Assembly: GCA_013397935.1 (NCBI GenBank)
Contig: VZRN01006386.1
Span: forward strand, 583,586 to 647,585
DNA length: 64,000 nt
Direction: 5' to 3'
DNA from: Dasyornis broadbenti
Lineage: Eukaryota; Chordata; Aves; Passeriformes; Dasyornithidae
This document shows, piece by piece, positions 13,101-27,477 of this stretch. The stretch's first letter is position 1. Each line of letters begins with the position of its first letter. The notes beneath the pieces were generated by a model, which saw nothing but the letters and a program-made list of their open reading frames with translations, was not told the origin of the DNA and ran no database searches. A program made the translations under genes and the position numbers.

Positions 13101-16100
13101 TCCTTGCCCTGCTATTGTGACTCCAATTTCACAGCTCCCATTTGCACTGCCTCTGGTTAATCACATCCATTTTTAGCTTGCTGATCTTAATTGGTCATTT
13201 ATTATGGCTCTGTCTATTTGATGGACACTGATTTCATCTCACCACCAATGCTTCTATCCCACTGCCTCTCTGCCATCAACCGGCAAAACTAAAATCAATG
13301 AGAATTAAGTCTGAAGCTGGTTTGAAATCAGAGGCATTGCTCTAATTGATTCACTTTAATTGTTAATTGTGCTCCGACAGCTCTTCAGAGTTGAGCTGGG
13401 CCCCATGTGTTTGGGGTAGTGAATCTCACACAGGACACTAGAAAATGAGGGAGGCAAGGGGAAAGCAAGATCCTGCGCTGGAAGAATGTTATGTAAGCAA
13501 AGTTTTGAGACCCAGATCAGGCCTTTTGTGACTCTGCTGTTCCATATGCGTCTGCACAGGGTAAGAGAGCTCTGGGACATGTTCTTAGGAGGTCTGAGCA
13601 GGAACCTGAGGGTTTCTGGGGAGCTACAACACTTATTATCTACTCATCACTCCACTTTCTTCTCTCTTCCATCCCACCAAGGTCCCTTACCTGCGTGCTG
13701 AGTCCCAGTGACTCCTGCATTCGCAGTGTGTGCAGGTCTGAGAGGATCACATTCCCCTGTGCATTTCCTGTAGGTGGAAAATTGTTTTCTGTTTGGCTAA
13801 ACCACGACACAGACTCAGGGGCCTTCCTGGTTCTTACCACTTCATATGAGCTTTGCCTTCTGTCAAATGTGTGATTGGTAGAGGACTACAAAATTTAGGT
13901 GTGATTTGCAAGACTGTTAGGTTTTGCTTCGTCGTCAATGCTGCAAGCACCCAAATTACTAATTAATATCAGAATTTTTAATATATATATATTTATTTAT
14001 ATATATATATATGTAGGTGATAACATTAACTTGTTACTGGTACACTATTTCCTATGCCAAAACCAAAGGAACTGGGACCCATATTTACCATTGTAAAATC
14101 CAGGCTTGAAACATAAAGGAGAATGGATGTGGCAATAAAGGCTGCTGGATTTTCCAAATCAGAGATGGAGTTCAGTTAAATTACAGTTTCAGCTCCTTGC
14201 CCTTCCTGGAGATAGTCCACTGGGAAAACTAAAAAAGTCAGTACCTTCATCCCCATGCACAGAAAAATAGTTCCAGTCAATGGTGAGCCTGCAAAACAGA
14301 GAAAAATGTTGGGGAGCCAGGAGGAGGGGAACAAAGCAAATCCAAGATGAGATGAGCTGGTAATATTTCTCTCTAAATAGCATTTCCAGGAGAGGGAGAC
14401 TGAGCAGGCTGAGAGACTGACTTTTCTGATTCCCTGACCTCTGTCAGGGCATCAGAAATTTAATATCTTCCCCTCTGTACATCTTAAATTTTCATCTGAG
14501 CATTTTGCTGCTAGCATTTTTCCATGTTGACAGCTATATTTCTGGAACACTTCTAGCAGATACCTGAGCACTTTGGAAAAAACCCCCTGGCCACACAGCT
14601 CTTAAAATATGTCCAACTAGTGGAATAGTTTGCTAAAGTGGATGGAGAATTTCTTTAAAGAGCAGAGAAGGTGATAACAATAATAGGGGGAAAAATCTTG
14701 GAATGTGCCAAGGTCAGACCATAATGATCTGATGAAATCTGACCCTGGATAAGACATGGAAATATCAGGTATTATACCTGGGGCTAATCACTCTTATTAT
14801 GCCTTTCCTGTAGTTCTTCCTAAGAACGGAAAAAATGTGTGAACCTAGGTTACCTGACACTTAATTTCAAAGCATGCAGGGGAATCTATAACTGCCTTCT
14901 TAAATGGCCTGATGTATTACTCCTGTCAAAGGAATAATTACAATGCACAGGGGGCATCCATGCATAGGGTAGGCTATGCTCAGGGCTCAGGGGCTTTCAG
15001 AGCAGATATTTTTCAAATGCTCCTGGAGCGACTGGGAATGCATATTCTGTGGGAATATGTATTCTATGGAAAGCCCATTGCATTTGCTTCCCACATCTTT
15101 TGGTCCCCCAGGAGCTGCCCTAAACTTCAGCACATGGAACTTAATAGTCTTTGTCATGTCCCCCAAGCAAGGTAGCTCCAGTCTGTCAGCCTCATGGTCG
15201 CACGCACGAGGCACGGTCCTGGTGCCTGCAGCACGAGGTGGGCTTTTTGTGCTCACCTGCCTTCATATGACTTGTTCTTATCCTGTATAAAATGCACCCT
15301 GGCAGTGGAAATCTGCTGAGATAGGTTTGGGATGCATTGCTGGGGAGGCAGCTCCCTGCCCATTGCCGTGACGTGCAGTTCCCTGCGACACACAGTGACC
15401 TGGATGTGACTGCATCAGGCCACCGCCAGTGGTTCGCTGACTGTGGCTGTGGTGTCCTCAGCCTCACTGGAGCTGAGGAGTGAGAAGCTGAGCTTCTCCC
15501 TTTGGTTGGGAGAAAGTGCTGGACCCTCCGCAGCAGCCGGAGGAGCTGGATGACCTATGGCTGCCTCGTAAACATTCCTGCACATCATAGCCCATTTGCA
15601 CACATTGGGCATGACTGTTTCCAATGAGATGCCATCTGGAATAAAGGCAACTTCAAGCATGTATTTGAGCATTCAGACACGTTTAGAAAGTAGACAGGAG
15701 CATGGAAGTTAACATTCAGATATTTCCCTAGCTCGTATACCTAGGAGCCAAATGCTCCAGCTAAACAGATTGTGCCCTATTAAATCAAAACAGTGCATTG
15801 ACAAAAGCTTAGCCCACAAGTTGTCATCTAGGTCATCGTTACACAACAGTGTGTACAGTGGCTATGGGTATTCTGCCTGCATTCTCAGTAAAATCATTAA
15901 TGCCTTGCTACCTTCCTTGCCTAGCCCCCAGAACATTTCAAGGAAAGAGGGATTAGTTTCATAGGAGGACAAACAGTGCAAAAAGATGCCAGGCTCTCTG
16001 TGTTTGGAGTGGCCTTTTACCCTCACACAGAGCACCAAACAGAGATGGGGTCTTTATCTACCTTTGAATAACCAAAAAAAAACCCCAAAAAACAACAAAC

Positions 16101-16139
16101 TATGATAATCTATCAGCTCCTTGAAATTTGGTATGTAAA
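10151..16139. other. Intergenic, one possible conserved non-coding block
   Basis: No coding region was recognised. The stretch 13000-13380 is rich in TAATTA-like and TTAATTGG-like homeodomain-type words and lacks repeats, which is typical of a conserved non-coding element. That is inference only. A TA/TTTA microsatellite is at 13981-14012. Confidence 0.5.
13981..14012. repeat. (TA)n microsatellite
   Basis: About 32 bp of alternating TA interrupted by TTTATTTA. Simple repeat. Confidence 0.9.
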
Positions 16140-16682
16140 TGCGCTGGTTTTGGCTGGAGTGGAGTTAACTTTCTTCACAGTGGCTGGTATGGGGCTGTGT
16201 TTTGGATTTGTGCTGAACCCAGGGCTGATAACACAGAGATGTTTTTGGATTTTCTGAGCAGGGCTTGCACAGAGCCAAGGTCTTTTTTGCTTTTCATACT
16301 GGCCTTGCTGGTGAGGGGGCTGGGGGTTCATGGGAAGCTGGGAAGAGACACAGCCAGGACAGGTGACCTCAAATTGACCAGAGAGACTTTCCATATGACA
16401 TCAGTGCATAAAGCGGGGGCACATTTGGAGTGATGGTGTTTGTCTTCCCAAGTCACTGTTGTGTGTGATGGGGCCCTGCTCTCCTGGAGATGGCTGAACC
16501 TCTGCCTGCCCATTTCTTGTTTTGCTTTCCTTGTGTGCACAGCTTTCCCTATTAAAATGTCTTTATCTCAACTCATGATTTTTCCAGCTTTTACTCTTCT
16601 GATTCTCTCCCAGTCCTACTGGTGGGAGAGCGCATGAGAGGCTGCCTGGGGCTTGGCTGCTGGCTGGGGTTAAACCATGACA
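16140..16682 (+). mobile_element. ERV solo LTR (avian ERVL-like family), copy A
   Basis: This 543-bp block is clearly homologous along its whole length to 52134-52726. It begins TGCGCTGGTTTTGGCTGG and ends GGTTAAACCATGACA, so it keeps TG...CA retroviral termini. A CATAAAG promoter-like site and an ATTAAA poly(A)-like signal near 16551 fit a U3-R-U5 layout. No internal retroviral genes adjoin it, so it is a solo LTR left by recombination. I recognise the sequence as a common bird ERV LTR, but the exact family name is not certain. The flanking 5-mers (GTAAA and GTGAG) match at only three of five positions, suggesting an old insertion. Confidence 0.8.
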
Positions 16683-19260
16683 GTGAGCTAAGGTCAAAAT
16701 CTATTAACCAAATTCTCAGGTAGACTAAAGCCATTTTAAGTCACTATGGCAACAGAAAGGGCTTCATAATTACAGCAAATTATATTTATAGTCGCTTCAG
16801 GGAAATGTTCTTAGACCTCTCTTCTCCAGTTAATTGATGGACATTTAACTTAAAATATTGAACGCCACTGCAAAGACTACAATAGATTTTCCTTCTTTGT
16901 ATATTCATAGCTGCCAACTAAGCTGACATCTAGTTTTCTTTTTTTCTGGACCCTTATATATTTTCCTGTGCAGGTACATTCAAGATTCCTGGGAATGGAC
17001 TTGCTCTTTTTAGCAGATCCTTTGGAGCTGCCTGGTGTTTACAGGCAGCAAAACATTGTTATGGTGCAAAAAAGGAAAAGGTGGCAGTCTTCTTCAGAGA
17101 GAAGGGCTTAAGAACATAATCTTTTCAAGGATACCTTGCAGAGCAGAGGAACATGGTGTTGTTGTATTTATCCAAATTTATAATGTGCTTTCTGTCAAGG
17201 TATGTAAGCATTACATAATGGGTTTAAAACAAGAGCAGTGGCCTGGGACTGTCATTTAAAGCTACTTAGGTTTTGAAGGCTCAGCCTTACCTTGTCCCAC
17301 TTTGGGGGAGATGAAGCAGTGCAGTGCACAGAGATTTAGAAGTGGTATTAAAAAATCAAGGAGCCACTTCTGAGTCGTTCGCAGCCAGATGCTGCCCCTC
17401 GTCTTCCAAAGCCAGGTTTGCTGGGTGCATGCAGTACCAAGTGGTCACCCCTCAGACCTTAACTCAGCTGAGTAGGTCTGGCCCTCATGGAGCAGTGCAG
17501 GGATGAGATAGACATGAATTGGGATGCATCAGAGGGAATTTCCTTATCCTCCATTCATACTCCAAGTGGGTCTTCAGTTCTGCTTCTCCTCCTGGCTGGG
17601 GCAGGGGGAGGGCATGGGGAGGGCATGGGGCACCACAAGTGGGACTTGCTGTCCCCACAGCACTTGGCCAGCCAAATACACCTGCCTCACTCATTTCCTT
17701 TGCAGAGGTCTCAGGAATCTGCTCTCTGGTAAAGCAAGGCCCAGGTCCAATCCTGAACAGAAACATTAGGTTTTTCTTTCCCCATTCAGTGAAAAAGCCT
17801 TTCACCATTTGCATCTTCTGAAGGCTCATGCATGACTCACTTCTTGCTCCTCAATAACTGGAGCAGAACAAGCTCTTTTTCCTCGCAAAGTATCATCTCC
17901 AGCTGCTGGTCAAGTTTTAATGTCCTTTTCTGGATTTTATCCAGCTTTCCAGCAGCCTTTAAAGAAGTACAGGTTTGGGCCTGGCACCTCTCAGGGCCGG
18001 GGTCCTTGGCACAGCTGGTGCTCTACACTGCCCCTGGCACAGCCAGAGATGGCAATGTCCCTCTTCACCACCACATCCCATCAATCCCCCTTTACCCTTC
18101 CTAGTGCTGTGTCACTCACCAACACAGAGACCTGGAAAATAGGATATTTTTTTTCCCCCTTCTGAAATTGTTTTTTGATCAAAACCACACACAGACTGGA
18201 TCCAGAGAAAACAGCACATTTCCATGCAATTGAGATTTTAAGCAAGCTGCAGCTGCCCTTCACCCAGTTCCTCCACCTTCCTTCTTTCCTGTAAATAAAG
18301 CTGTATGTGGCCCTTTGATTAATCTGTTTAATATAACAGCAGCAATAATTTATATTCTTCTCTGGGAGTGATGTATCCCATATTCCACACCCCATTACAT
18401 TGTTTAGTTGGTAAAACCACAGCATAACTTTTGCCCATCCATGCCTTTAAGGCAGTGGAAAGAATTTGTGCGGGAGGGGGAATTGATCCTCTAGAAACGA
18501 TGCTGAAATATTGTTTTTCTCTTTCAACTTCGTAATTAAATTAAGCATTGCAGCATTAGCATTTCCTGCGTGGTGCTATTGTCTGTCCATCGCTAATTAA
18601 AATGCACTTTGTTAAATGAGATGTACTTACTGTGTAGGTTAACCAAGTGGCCCATCCTTTTCATTATGTACTCTATTATACTTTTCTTATACTTAGGTGT
18701 ATCTAATTACATGTAGTTCCTGGTAGGTTCCTGTTCATCTGAAGTTGTTATCAGCATTGATAACACCACAAAATAGCAGTGGGTTAAACACAGTCAGGTT
18801 GGAATCCTTTTAGCACATGGTCTTTGTGCTTTGTCCTAAACCCACTCTCCCACCGAAGCCTTACAGGCTGCAGCATCGCCCCCAGCTCTGTCAGCAGACA
18901 CCCAGCCCGTTTGAATTTTGGGCCTCAGGGGCCAAATGCCTTCCAGAAGCTTAAACAGAAGAATATTACAGAGTTGAAAAACCTGCCTGAATAATATAAA
19001 GAAATCATGAGCTTTGTTTGCCAGATGTAGGTGCCTCTCCAAGCTGACATAGCTGAGCAAAGACTTCAAGTGCTGGCTTTTGCCATGGTAAAAAAATAAT
19101 TTGGTGGTATTAATAAAAACTTCTGATGAGCTTAAAGGTTTCTCGGGTGATAATGAGCTTTCCTGGAGCAATCTCTCTGTTCACAGGTAGAGATGGAACT
19201 GGCTTTTCTTCCTTCCTCCCTGGCTTTCCTAACAGAATGGGACTTGAGACCCTGGGACCG

Positions 19261-19352
19261 CAGAATCACAGAAGATTTGAGTTAGCAGGGACATTTTAAA
19301 TGCCTTTCAGTCCAGCCCCTGCACTGAGCAGGACTATCTTCAACACGATGTT
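19261..19352 (-). mobile_element. CR1 LINE 3' fragment (short, degraded)
   Basis: The sequence begins with a GAATCACAGAA-type CR1 terminal motif. It continues with the diagnostic order of words found in reverse-complemented CR1 3' ends: TTGAGTTAGCAGGGACATTT, then TCCAGCCCCTGC, then GCAGGACTATCTTCAACA. It is therefore an inverted, strongly diverged 3' tail. Confidence 0.7.
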
Positions 19353-20869
19353 GCAGTGAGAGTTCTGGCAGGAGTGTCCCCAAGAGCTCTCTGCAGAAAA
19401 GGCTCCAGCTTTGCCCTGCAATATACCATGCTTGAAATCACGTGGAGAAATGTTTTTCTTTCACTTAATTTTTTTCAGAAATTAATTTGCCAAGAACCAA
19501 GGGAAGTAGTTCCATCTAATATGGTGAGCCTCAGGAAGTGGAGCGGCCTTGGAAAATGGGCTCATACTGGGCTTAACTTTCAACTCTTCCTTGAGATCCT
19601 CTTTTTAAGTTAGCACTGTATTTCAGCTCTGTTCTCATCTTCTGCCTCCCACCGTGCAGGGCAGCCCTGCTGATGGCAGGGCCCTTCTGCAGCACAGTGT
19701 CCTGCTGTGGCATGTGCTGGGTGGCCTGGGTGAGCCCTAGGCACCCTGAAGACAGAGTTTGCCCCACACTTGCCATCGCTCTCCCACTGCCCACAGCACG
19801 GTGCCCCAGGAGCCTTGTGCTGCTGGGATAGGCAGTTCCATGGACCTTCTCTCTAGAGAAGGGAAAAGTTTTTTGGGATCACAGTTAAAAGCGCAGAACT
19901 AACACAGGCGGAGGAATCAGAGTTTTGCTCTGAACCTCCACATCTGCTCTGTTGTGAACACTAATCAGTTTTAATATGAAGCATCAGTCATAGCCAAGCC
20001 CTGCTGCATAAAATATCTCTGCATGCAGCAACAATTCTTCAATCTTAATGAAGTCTTGCACAGGAAAGCTGTTCCCCTTCTGCCCAGTCAAGAGCAGGGA
20101 GATGGAGATGAACTTTAGATTGCAAGCCCCAATAAAAAGGACTTTCTGTGCAGTCATCCTGCATCAGGCAGGCATGTAGCTGTAGCTAAGGGGCTTTCAG
20201 CAATTCCTGCAGATTTAGAAAGCCTGGAGAAAAGTCTATGGATCCCAACACAGATATTACTTCTCCCCCTGAATATATCCCTGAATAATATTCTTTCTTG
20301 ACTATTATTACAATTGTGCCAAAGATGCATAGTTGGGGGCTAAAAATTCACTTTGTGTTTGGTGCTATCCAGATACAGCAGAGATGGACCTTGCCTCAGA
20401 GACCGGGGTTGGTCTAGGTAATTTTGTAGCAGGATGCTGCCCAAGTAGAACATGTTCAGAAAGGCTGTAACTAATGTTAAAACAAAATTTCAGGGTTTTT
20501 TAGAGGGCATTCATGTTCTGGGGTCTGAAGGACTTCGGCATGGAATCCATAAATAGGACGCCAATGTTTTCTTTCTTCTCCTCCACTGCTCCTGCTTGTG
20601 ACAACTGCTGTATCTCTATCCCTATGTCAGGGATCTTCCAGGAGCAGTGCTGGGGAAGGGCCCTGAAATTTGTCCAGTGGGAAACTCTCTTCCAACAAGA
20701 TGAAAGAGGCTGATGGATCTTTATCTCCATGAAATGGTGTTTTCAGCCATTCCTTATCATGGGCAGTGATTGCACAGGTAAGTTCTGTGACGGGAAAGAA
20801 CTTCTCTTGATCAGCCAGCTAAACCTCTTGGAAATGGCACACGGACACAAGAACATCTCTATAGATGGG

Positions 20870-20956
20870 TGGTTTTGGGTTTGTTGGGTTTTTTGTTTTC
20901 TGGGTTTTGGGGGTTTTTTTGTTGTTGTTGTTTTGGNTTTTTTTTTTTTTATTTTG
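20870..20956. repeat. T/G-rich low-complexity tract with one unresolved base
   Basis: Runs of T broken by G or GG, with N at 20937 followed by a T run. Simple low-complexity DNA with an assembly placeholder. Confidence 0.85.
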
Positions 20957-23900
20957 AGAAAGCATCCCAGAATGGCACTACTTTCATGGGAAGGAGTTTT
21001 TTATCATTTCCAGTTGTAACTTCACGTTTGGTCAGCCTTGAAGTACTGAGGCAGATGGAGTAAATGATCATTGTAGGTTCCGTCCAGCTGAAATTTTTCA
21101 TCTCTTCTCTTCTCTGTCCTAAGACTTTTCACACAGGAGAAGCATGTCTGCTGCAAACACCCAGCCATGGCTCCTAGTTAGCACCTCACAGGTCTGCAAG
21201 GATGATAATTTTTCTTTTGTGAAGAAATTGGGTTAATATGATGTTTTATGAGGAAAAAGTGAGCATTAAGTAATTGTGATGAGAAATGTTTGCAGGGTGG
21301 TCAGGTTTGAAATGAGCAGAGCAGCGTGGGAGTCATGTCAAGTGAGTCTCTTCCTGCAGTTTGAAACACAGAAGAGAAGGATGAGGGAATAGGCAGCCCT
21401 GGATTCCCTCTGAGCTATAGGAGTTATTGGTTCAGGTAGTATGATGGCCTAAATTAAAGAGATGATTCACCCTTCTTAGTTGTTTTAAAGTCTCATTGGG
21501 GACTTTGATGCTTTTTTAGAAACCAGATTACCAGCTGTGCATCACAGGGAGCTGGGTGAGCTGGAAGATGAATGTTGCTGAGAGATTCACACACCAGGTG
21601 GAATGAACTCGTTGCAGAAAAAAGAAATAAAATCGCCAGTCATGAATGCTGCACAGCAAACAGCATCACATCCCTTCAGGCATTCTCGCACCTTCAATGG
21701 GCACATTTTGTAAAGATCACTCAGGTGAAAAGAATTAATGTTTTTTTGTTCTCCACCCGAAGTCACAGTGACAAACTGAATTATCACTCCTGGGGGCAGC
21801 AGGTGAAAAATCATCTTGGTTCTTTTCTGTCTTTGCTTTTGAAACTACCTGTTTCAAAACAATTGAAATTCTGTTTCCACTGGCCTGTGAGGAGTTTTAA
21901 CGCCCCATTTGCCCTGAAAGAATGTGGCCTCTCTTCCTGTCAAAAGCAGCTGAGTGCATTTCCCCAAAGATTGCCCTTAACCACACAGCCATGGGGTAAA
22001 ACAGAACTAGGAAATCTCTAGGAAAATAAAAGGTTGGTGTTTGAATAATGGTGGATCACTAAGGTTAATTACGTCTTTATGCAATGGTTTGGAAGGTACC
22101 AGAACACGACAAGCTAGGGCATTTGAGCTGTTTACGTAGTAACACCGTGTAATTGTTCAAACAAGACACGGTGCCAGGCTGTTCCACAAGAAGCTGCCCC
22201 TTTATTTAGCAATTGCTTTCAATAGCGGTGTCTTCTCTACCACTAAGATCAGTTCTATTGAACAGCTGATTCCTCCAGGCCCTCTTTGTCAGGTTTGATG
22301 GGATCAGGAAATATTTCTGTCAATCTTCTCTCATCAAATGTTTCACAAAGTCACATCTCTGCTCCAACAGTGTTTTATTTGGAGTGTGATCAGTTAAAAA
22401 GAAACTAAAAACAAACTAACAAAAAATAATAAGAACCAACCACAACTCCACACAGCACCCCACCCCCCACCCCTCCCAAAGGAAAGCAAACCAGGGCAAA
22501 GAAGAACTATCCAATTCTTAACTATAATCCAAGACTGACCTTAGGAAAGTGGACTGAGAGAGATAAAAATACCCACCTGTTCTGTTTCAGCAGGACTCAC
22601 TATTAATGTATTTTGGATATCAGCTTTCATAGTCTAAAAAAAAAAAGAACCACCATTTGTCTGCCATTCTGGGGCTGACTTTGCAGTTCTGGCAAGTAAA
22701 TCCCAGATCTCTTTCTACCCTAAGAGCAAAGTAATGCTCATGTGCTGAATTGGATGACACGAGGTTTGAGGCTGTGATTTTAGGCTGATTTTAAGAGAGT
22801 GTGGATGCAGCTGAACTTGGGGGCAGTGCAGCTGGAACGTGTGTGCTCTGCCAGGATCCTTGCTGCCCAGATACTGAGACTGCTCCTTGCTTGTGCTTCT
22901 TATTGCCCCAAAGGCAAGCAGCAGGCATCAGTTCCCACAGAAATCCTGGTCCCCTTTGCCTGGGAGAGCAGCTCAAACTGGACTAAGTGTGGCCAGCTCA
23001 GACAGGCTGCCCTTCCCCACCAAAGAAAGGGAAAGGTTGCTGAAGTAGCCAGGAACTGGCAGTGCTGTTTTTATACCTGACCTCCCAGCCAAGAAGGGCA
23101 AGTTGGGAACAACAAATTTCCATTAATTCAGGCAGCATTGAATATATTGAAGGAATTGCACACTATTCATGGCTACTGTCAGCTGGGAAAGGGGTTGAAT
23201 TCATGCAACAAATTATTCAGAAGGAATTGTTTGCCAGACTCTCATTATGAGCTCTACAGAACAGAGGAGTTGATACATCAGACACAATTAACTTCATGTT
23301 ATAAAACCCTTTTGGGATGTAAACACTAGACCCCGCCAGCCCTACTGCACTGTAAGGGCCTGGCTGCTCATGATTTTTAACAGGAACCTGTGTCTATTCA
23401 TCCTGTGTGTGTCTGCAGGGAGCAAAATCCTTTAAAAACCTGGGAGATATTGTCCACTCTGTGTCTGAGGAACAGAGCAACACCCCAGACCAACACAAGC
23501 AGAATCCAAATGCGAGATTTGAGTATGACTAAGCATTCTTCAAAGCAGTCAGATATCCAGCTCACAAGCATTAACACTGAAAAGGATTTTCAAATTGTGT
23601 TGCAGCCAGCAGGATTTTGCTGAAGGCAAAGCTAGACCAACACCTGTCTGCTTTTTGAATCAGATCCCCAATTACAAGGTCTTGGCTCAGTGCAGCCAAT
23701 AAATCTCTTCAGGACAAGACACCTGCATTCCGCCTAACACAACATGGGGTCTGTGGCCACAGCAGCAGCCCACAATCTGTGGGGTGAAGAAAGTGCAATT
23801 GGTTCACAAAAGCGGGAAAGCAGCAAAGCAGATTCAGCTGACACCAAAATGTCCTACAGTGTCTGTGCTGTTTCACCAGATTGCTCACAGCAGCTCACAA

Positions 23901-24921
23901 AATCTTACTCTTGCCTTTTTCAATGCACTATGTTGGACTTTTAATGCAAACTTATATTCTTGCCAACTTCTATTTTTTAGTCATTTTCCAGCTAAACTTC
24001 ATTGGCCTATGTGAAATGTATTTTTAACTTGTAGGGGCCTCAGTTAAAAACAAAAATAGCAATGGAAATTGTTTCATTTTCTTAACAGCCAGGGAAGTGA
24101 AACATCAATTAGCTGCAATGCTCTGCACAGAAGCAATGGGAGAATAAAGAGAGATGAGTCCTGCAGCTGAGTGGAAAGCATTTCCTGAAGCAATTTGAAA
24201 GGCAAAGTTCATCATAAGTGCTCAGAGGCCAACACTGTGTATTCCTAAGGAAAATATATGTTAGGCTTTTTCATTGTTTATTGCTATCACTTATTCAGAA
24301 TGAAGTTTTTAGTGCTTTTAAGGTAAATGCTGATTTTAGAGTAATTCCATTTAATTAACCGAACCCAAAATGATGTTTGCGTTAGCAACTAGTAAAAGAG
24401 AGACTCAAATCACTGCCATCATTCTCTGAACTCGCACACAAAGGAAACTTAATACCATATCGCTTTCTGAGACGGGAAAGAAAAAAGCATTGAAGAAAAC
24501 CAAGAGGCATCCTGCTGAGATAAGCATCATTCCTCTCAGACTTGCTTTCTTCTTTCTAGAACAGCAGTTCTGAGGGTGACCATTAGAATAACCTACAGAG
24601 GTGGTTGAGTTGCCCAGCCTGCTACCAGCAGGGATCAGATCTGCTTCACATCTACTCACACTGCAAAGTGGGGCAAATGCTCTGTGAAACGCTACTTGTA
24701 ACTACTGGTAATACACAGCCATCATTTTGTGCTGTCAGAGCAGGGCTGGTTCAAGAAATAGCTGAAATTTTGGCTGCGATGGATCTGCTCCCAACAGCCT
24801 TAGGAAAAGGAAGGTTCCAAAAGACACCACTGTGTTCTCTCAAATGTCAGAAGTGCCCAATGTAAGCAACTCATATCAAAATAAGAAGTGGAGGGCCAAG
24901 CTAAAATAAGGAGGAGGCCAG

Positions 24922-24984
24922 GGTGCATCCCCAAGCTTTAATGGTGCATCCTCAAGCTCTAATGGTGCATTCCCAAGCTCTAAT
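24922..24984. repeat. Three-copy 21-bp tandem repeat
   Basis: Three adjacent 21-bp units of the form GGTGCATCCYCAAGCTYTAAT, each differing by one or two bases. A small minisatellite of unknown significance. Confidence 0.9.
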
Positions 24985-26535
24985 GCGATTTTGAAATACT
25001 ATCAGCTGTTAAGAAGCATCCAGTTCATGCAGCTTTTACAAATGCAAACTCGGTTTTGCAGCAAAAAGACCATGCAGTTGTCAAACTTAAATTACTTGCA
25101 CCATGTGAAAATGAGGAAGTGAACAGTTTCCCAATATTGAACAGGCTGAATAAGCAACTGGGGTTTTAATTTTTCTTGGGGGCCAAAGTTCTCTTGAAAA
25201 GGAGCTCCTGTGGTTGTGCAAGTGGGCTGGTACATGTTTGGGCAGATAATGAAAAGAAAGCAGAATTGGAAGCACTGAAATACACATCAAGAGGCAGGAG
25301 TAGTTTTGGAGCAGGGTCAAAGTGAATGAAAAGGAAAAAGAGAAAGGCTCTGTGATTACTGGAGAAGTTGAGAGTAGCTAATATCAAGAACTAAACTTTC
25401 CTCCTAAATCTCACTGAGATAGCCTTTTCCCCATGGGAAGTCACTGTGATAGTTTTAAACAGGGCTAAGAGGACAGGGCCATGGAAACTTGGTGATTTCC
25501 AAGGAGAAGTCGGGTGGTGGCAGCTGTTTCCTGGGCCTCGTCCTCCTCTCATGATGGCTCTGCCAAATTTAAATCGAGTACAAGCCTGCACCAGGGTCAG
25601 GCAAAGGAGGAAGGGAACAGATCTCACCACCCTCACAAAGGCACCTAGTGTCAGGCACACATTAAAATCAGCAGAACATTTGCTTTAACATCTGCAGTCT
25701 CAACTGTCACTGCTAATTGAATCTGAAGGTTTTTAAAATTCAACTAAGCAGATTAGTGCAGAGATCTGCAGCAGAAAGCCATTGCTTGGCCTTAACAAGT
25801 GAGAGGTGCAGTAAAAACTGGGGTGCAGGTGAAACAGTGACTGGTTACTTAGTAGTGTCCCAAGAACTTCACAGGTTCCCTTGCAGGATTTGAGGTCCAG
25901 CGTTTGGCTCCTCAGTATTTGTCATTCACTGTGTGGAACCTGTGTCCACATCTGATTCAACCTGCCCATCTGGTTTGTGCCCTGCTACAATTAAAGTGGA
26001 AGTTTTAAATCATAGTTCAAAACAGGCATATGCTTTCCAGCCATTTCCAATGTGTCCTAGGGGAAATAACCACAGGGGATGGGATCTGTAGGGATTTTTG
26101 CCCAGGATAAATTGTGGCTCAATAAAATGCATAACAGGAAATAGCACTAAAGGAAAATGTTTGCTGCTGTAAAAATCAAGTACCCAGGATTTAGCAGGTA
26201 ACAGATTTAGTGCTGCCTGTGTGAACTTTATTGTACTCTCCCCCACCCCACAAGAGTGGTTGATTGCAGTGTCATAATCTGCTTTTTTCTACAGTGCTTA
26301 TGTCTCTCGTATGGAGGAAATTTGATTTTCTAACCACATAATATTTAACTATAATATATTGTTAATGTGAAGTCCCTCTAAGCAGCCTGAGTGACAAATG
26401 CTGAGCATTTGAGAGTGGCTGTGTAACGTTATTTAGGATGCTGGAACTGCAAAGGTTTGTGTGCTGCTTAATTTTCTTTGCATGTAGCAGAACACAGTAA
26501 GGACTGTTTGCAGCATAGACTACAGATTGTTATTA

Positions 26536-26551
26536 AGAGAGAGAGAGAGAA
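26536..26551. repeat. (GA)n microsatellite
   Basis: Short run of AG dinucleotides. Simple repeat. Confidence 0.85.
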
Positions 26552-27477
26552 GACTACTTCTAGACTGGAGTCTGTTGAAATCAGTGCCTTCGGGAAGGGC
26601 ATCTGCAAGGGATAGCCAAAACATGGCACTGCATCATGATATTCCATGCACATTTCATGCAGGGCCCTCCACAAGATGGGTGCGTACGAGAGAGGAGGGT
26701 CTGGCAGCTGTCAGAGGGCAGTGCCAGTGCAAGCAGCTACTTCCACCCTCTGCTCCAAGCCCTGGGAGCACCTCTGCTCCCAGGCCACCAGCACTGGGGC
26801 CTTGGAGAGGTGGGAGTGCCAAGGTCAATGCATTGAAGCATTGAGTAAAGAGAAAATAGAAACTGTTTGAGGGTTGCTAAATCTGAAGTTAAAGAATGGC
26901 AGCAGGGGCACCCACAGTCACGAATCTCTCTTTGGACTGGGCCAAAGCACTTAGATCCAAAGTAGTCCCTCCATGTGGGGTGCACTATAAATATCCACTA
27001 ATTGCCTCTAACATGAAAGAAAGGGAACTTGTGGTGATCCGTTTGCAAAGGCAAAGAGTCCTATTTGCCTCTGTGGAAAAAGCAGCTGGGAAACACAGAG
27101 GAAAGGAAGCTGGTGCTGTTTTCAGTCCCTGCTGTGTGCCTTCCACCCAGCACTGTGAAGATCCAGGCTGGATTTCCTCGTCACACTGCTGCAAGAGTAG
27201 GCCAGGTCCAAGGAGGGCAAATCCTTCAGGTCCCACTTCAAACTGGAGCTGTTTGATGTTAAACTGAAAAGAAAAAAATTGTGTTAAAAGGAAGATTAAA
27301 TGACCCCACCACCCTTCTGCCAGAGGAGGCAGTGCTGTGGAATATTTTTAGGTTTTTTGAAATGTAATGGTTTGCACTTCATGATTTTCTGTGGAGAAGA
27401 GAGTGAAATGGGGAAAAAAGTCTTCCTTAGGCTTTCATTCCCCTGTGTCACAGCAAGACTCTTCCCATCCTTTACAT

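Larger units (their letters stand above)
16683..24921. other. Intergenic, no gene seen
   Basis: Unique sequence with a short CR1 remnant (19261-19352) and a T-rich tract with an unresolved base (20937). AT-rich homeodomain-type words cluster at 18430-18760. A 149-codon open frame at 21572-22021 looks like chance and has no features. Confidence 0.5.

Noticed and set aside
21572..22021. 149-codon plus-strand open frame
   Set aside because: Composition and context give no support for coding.
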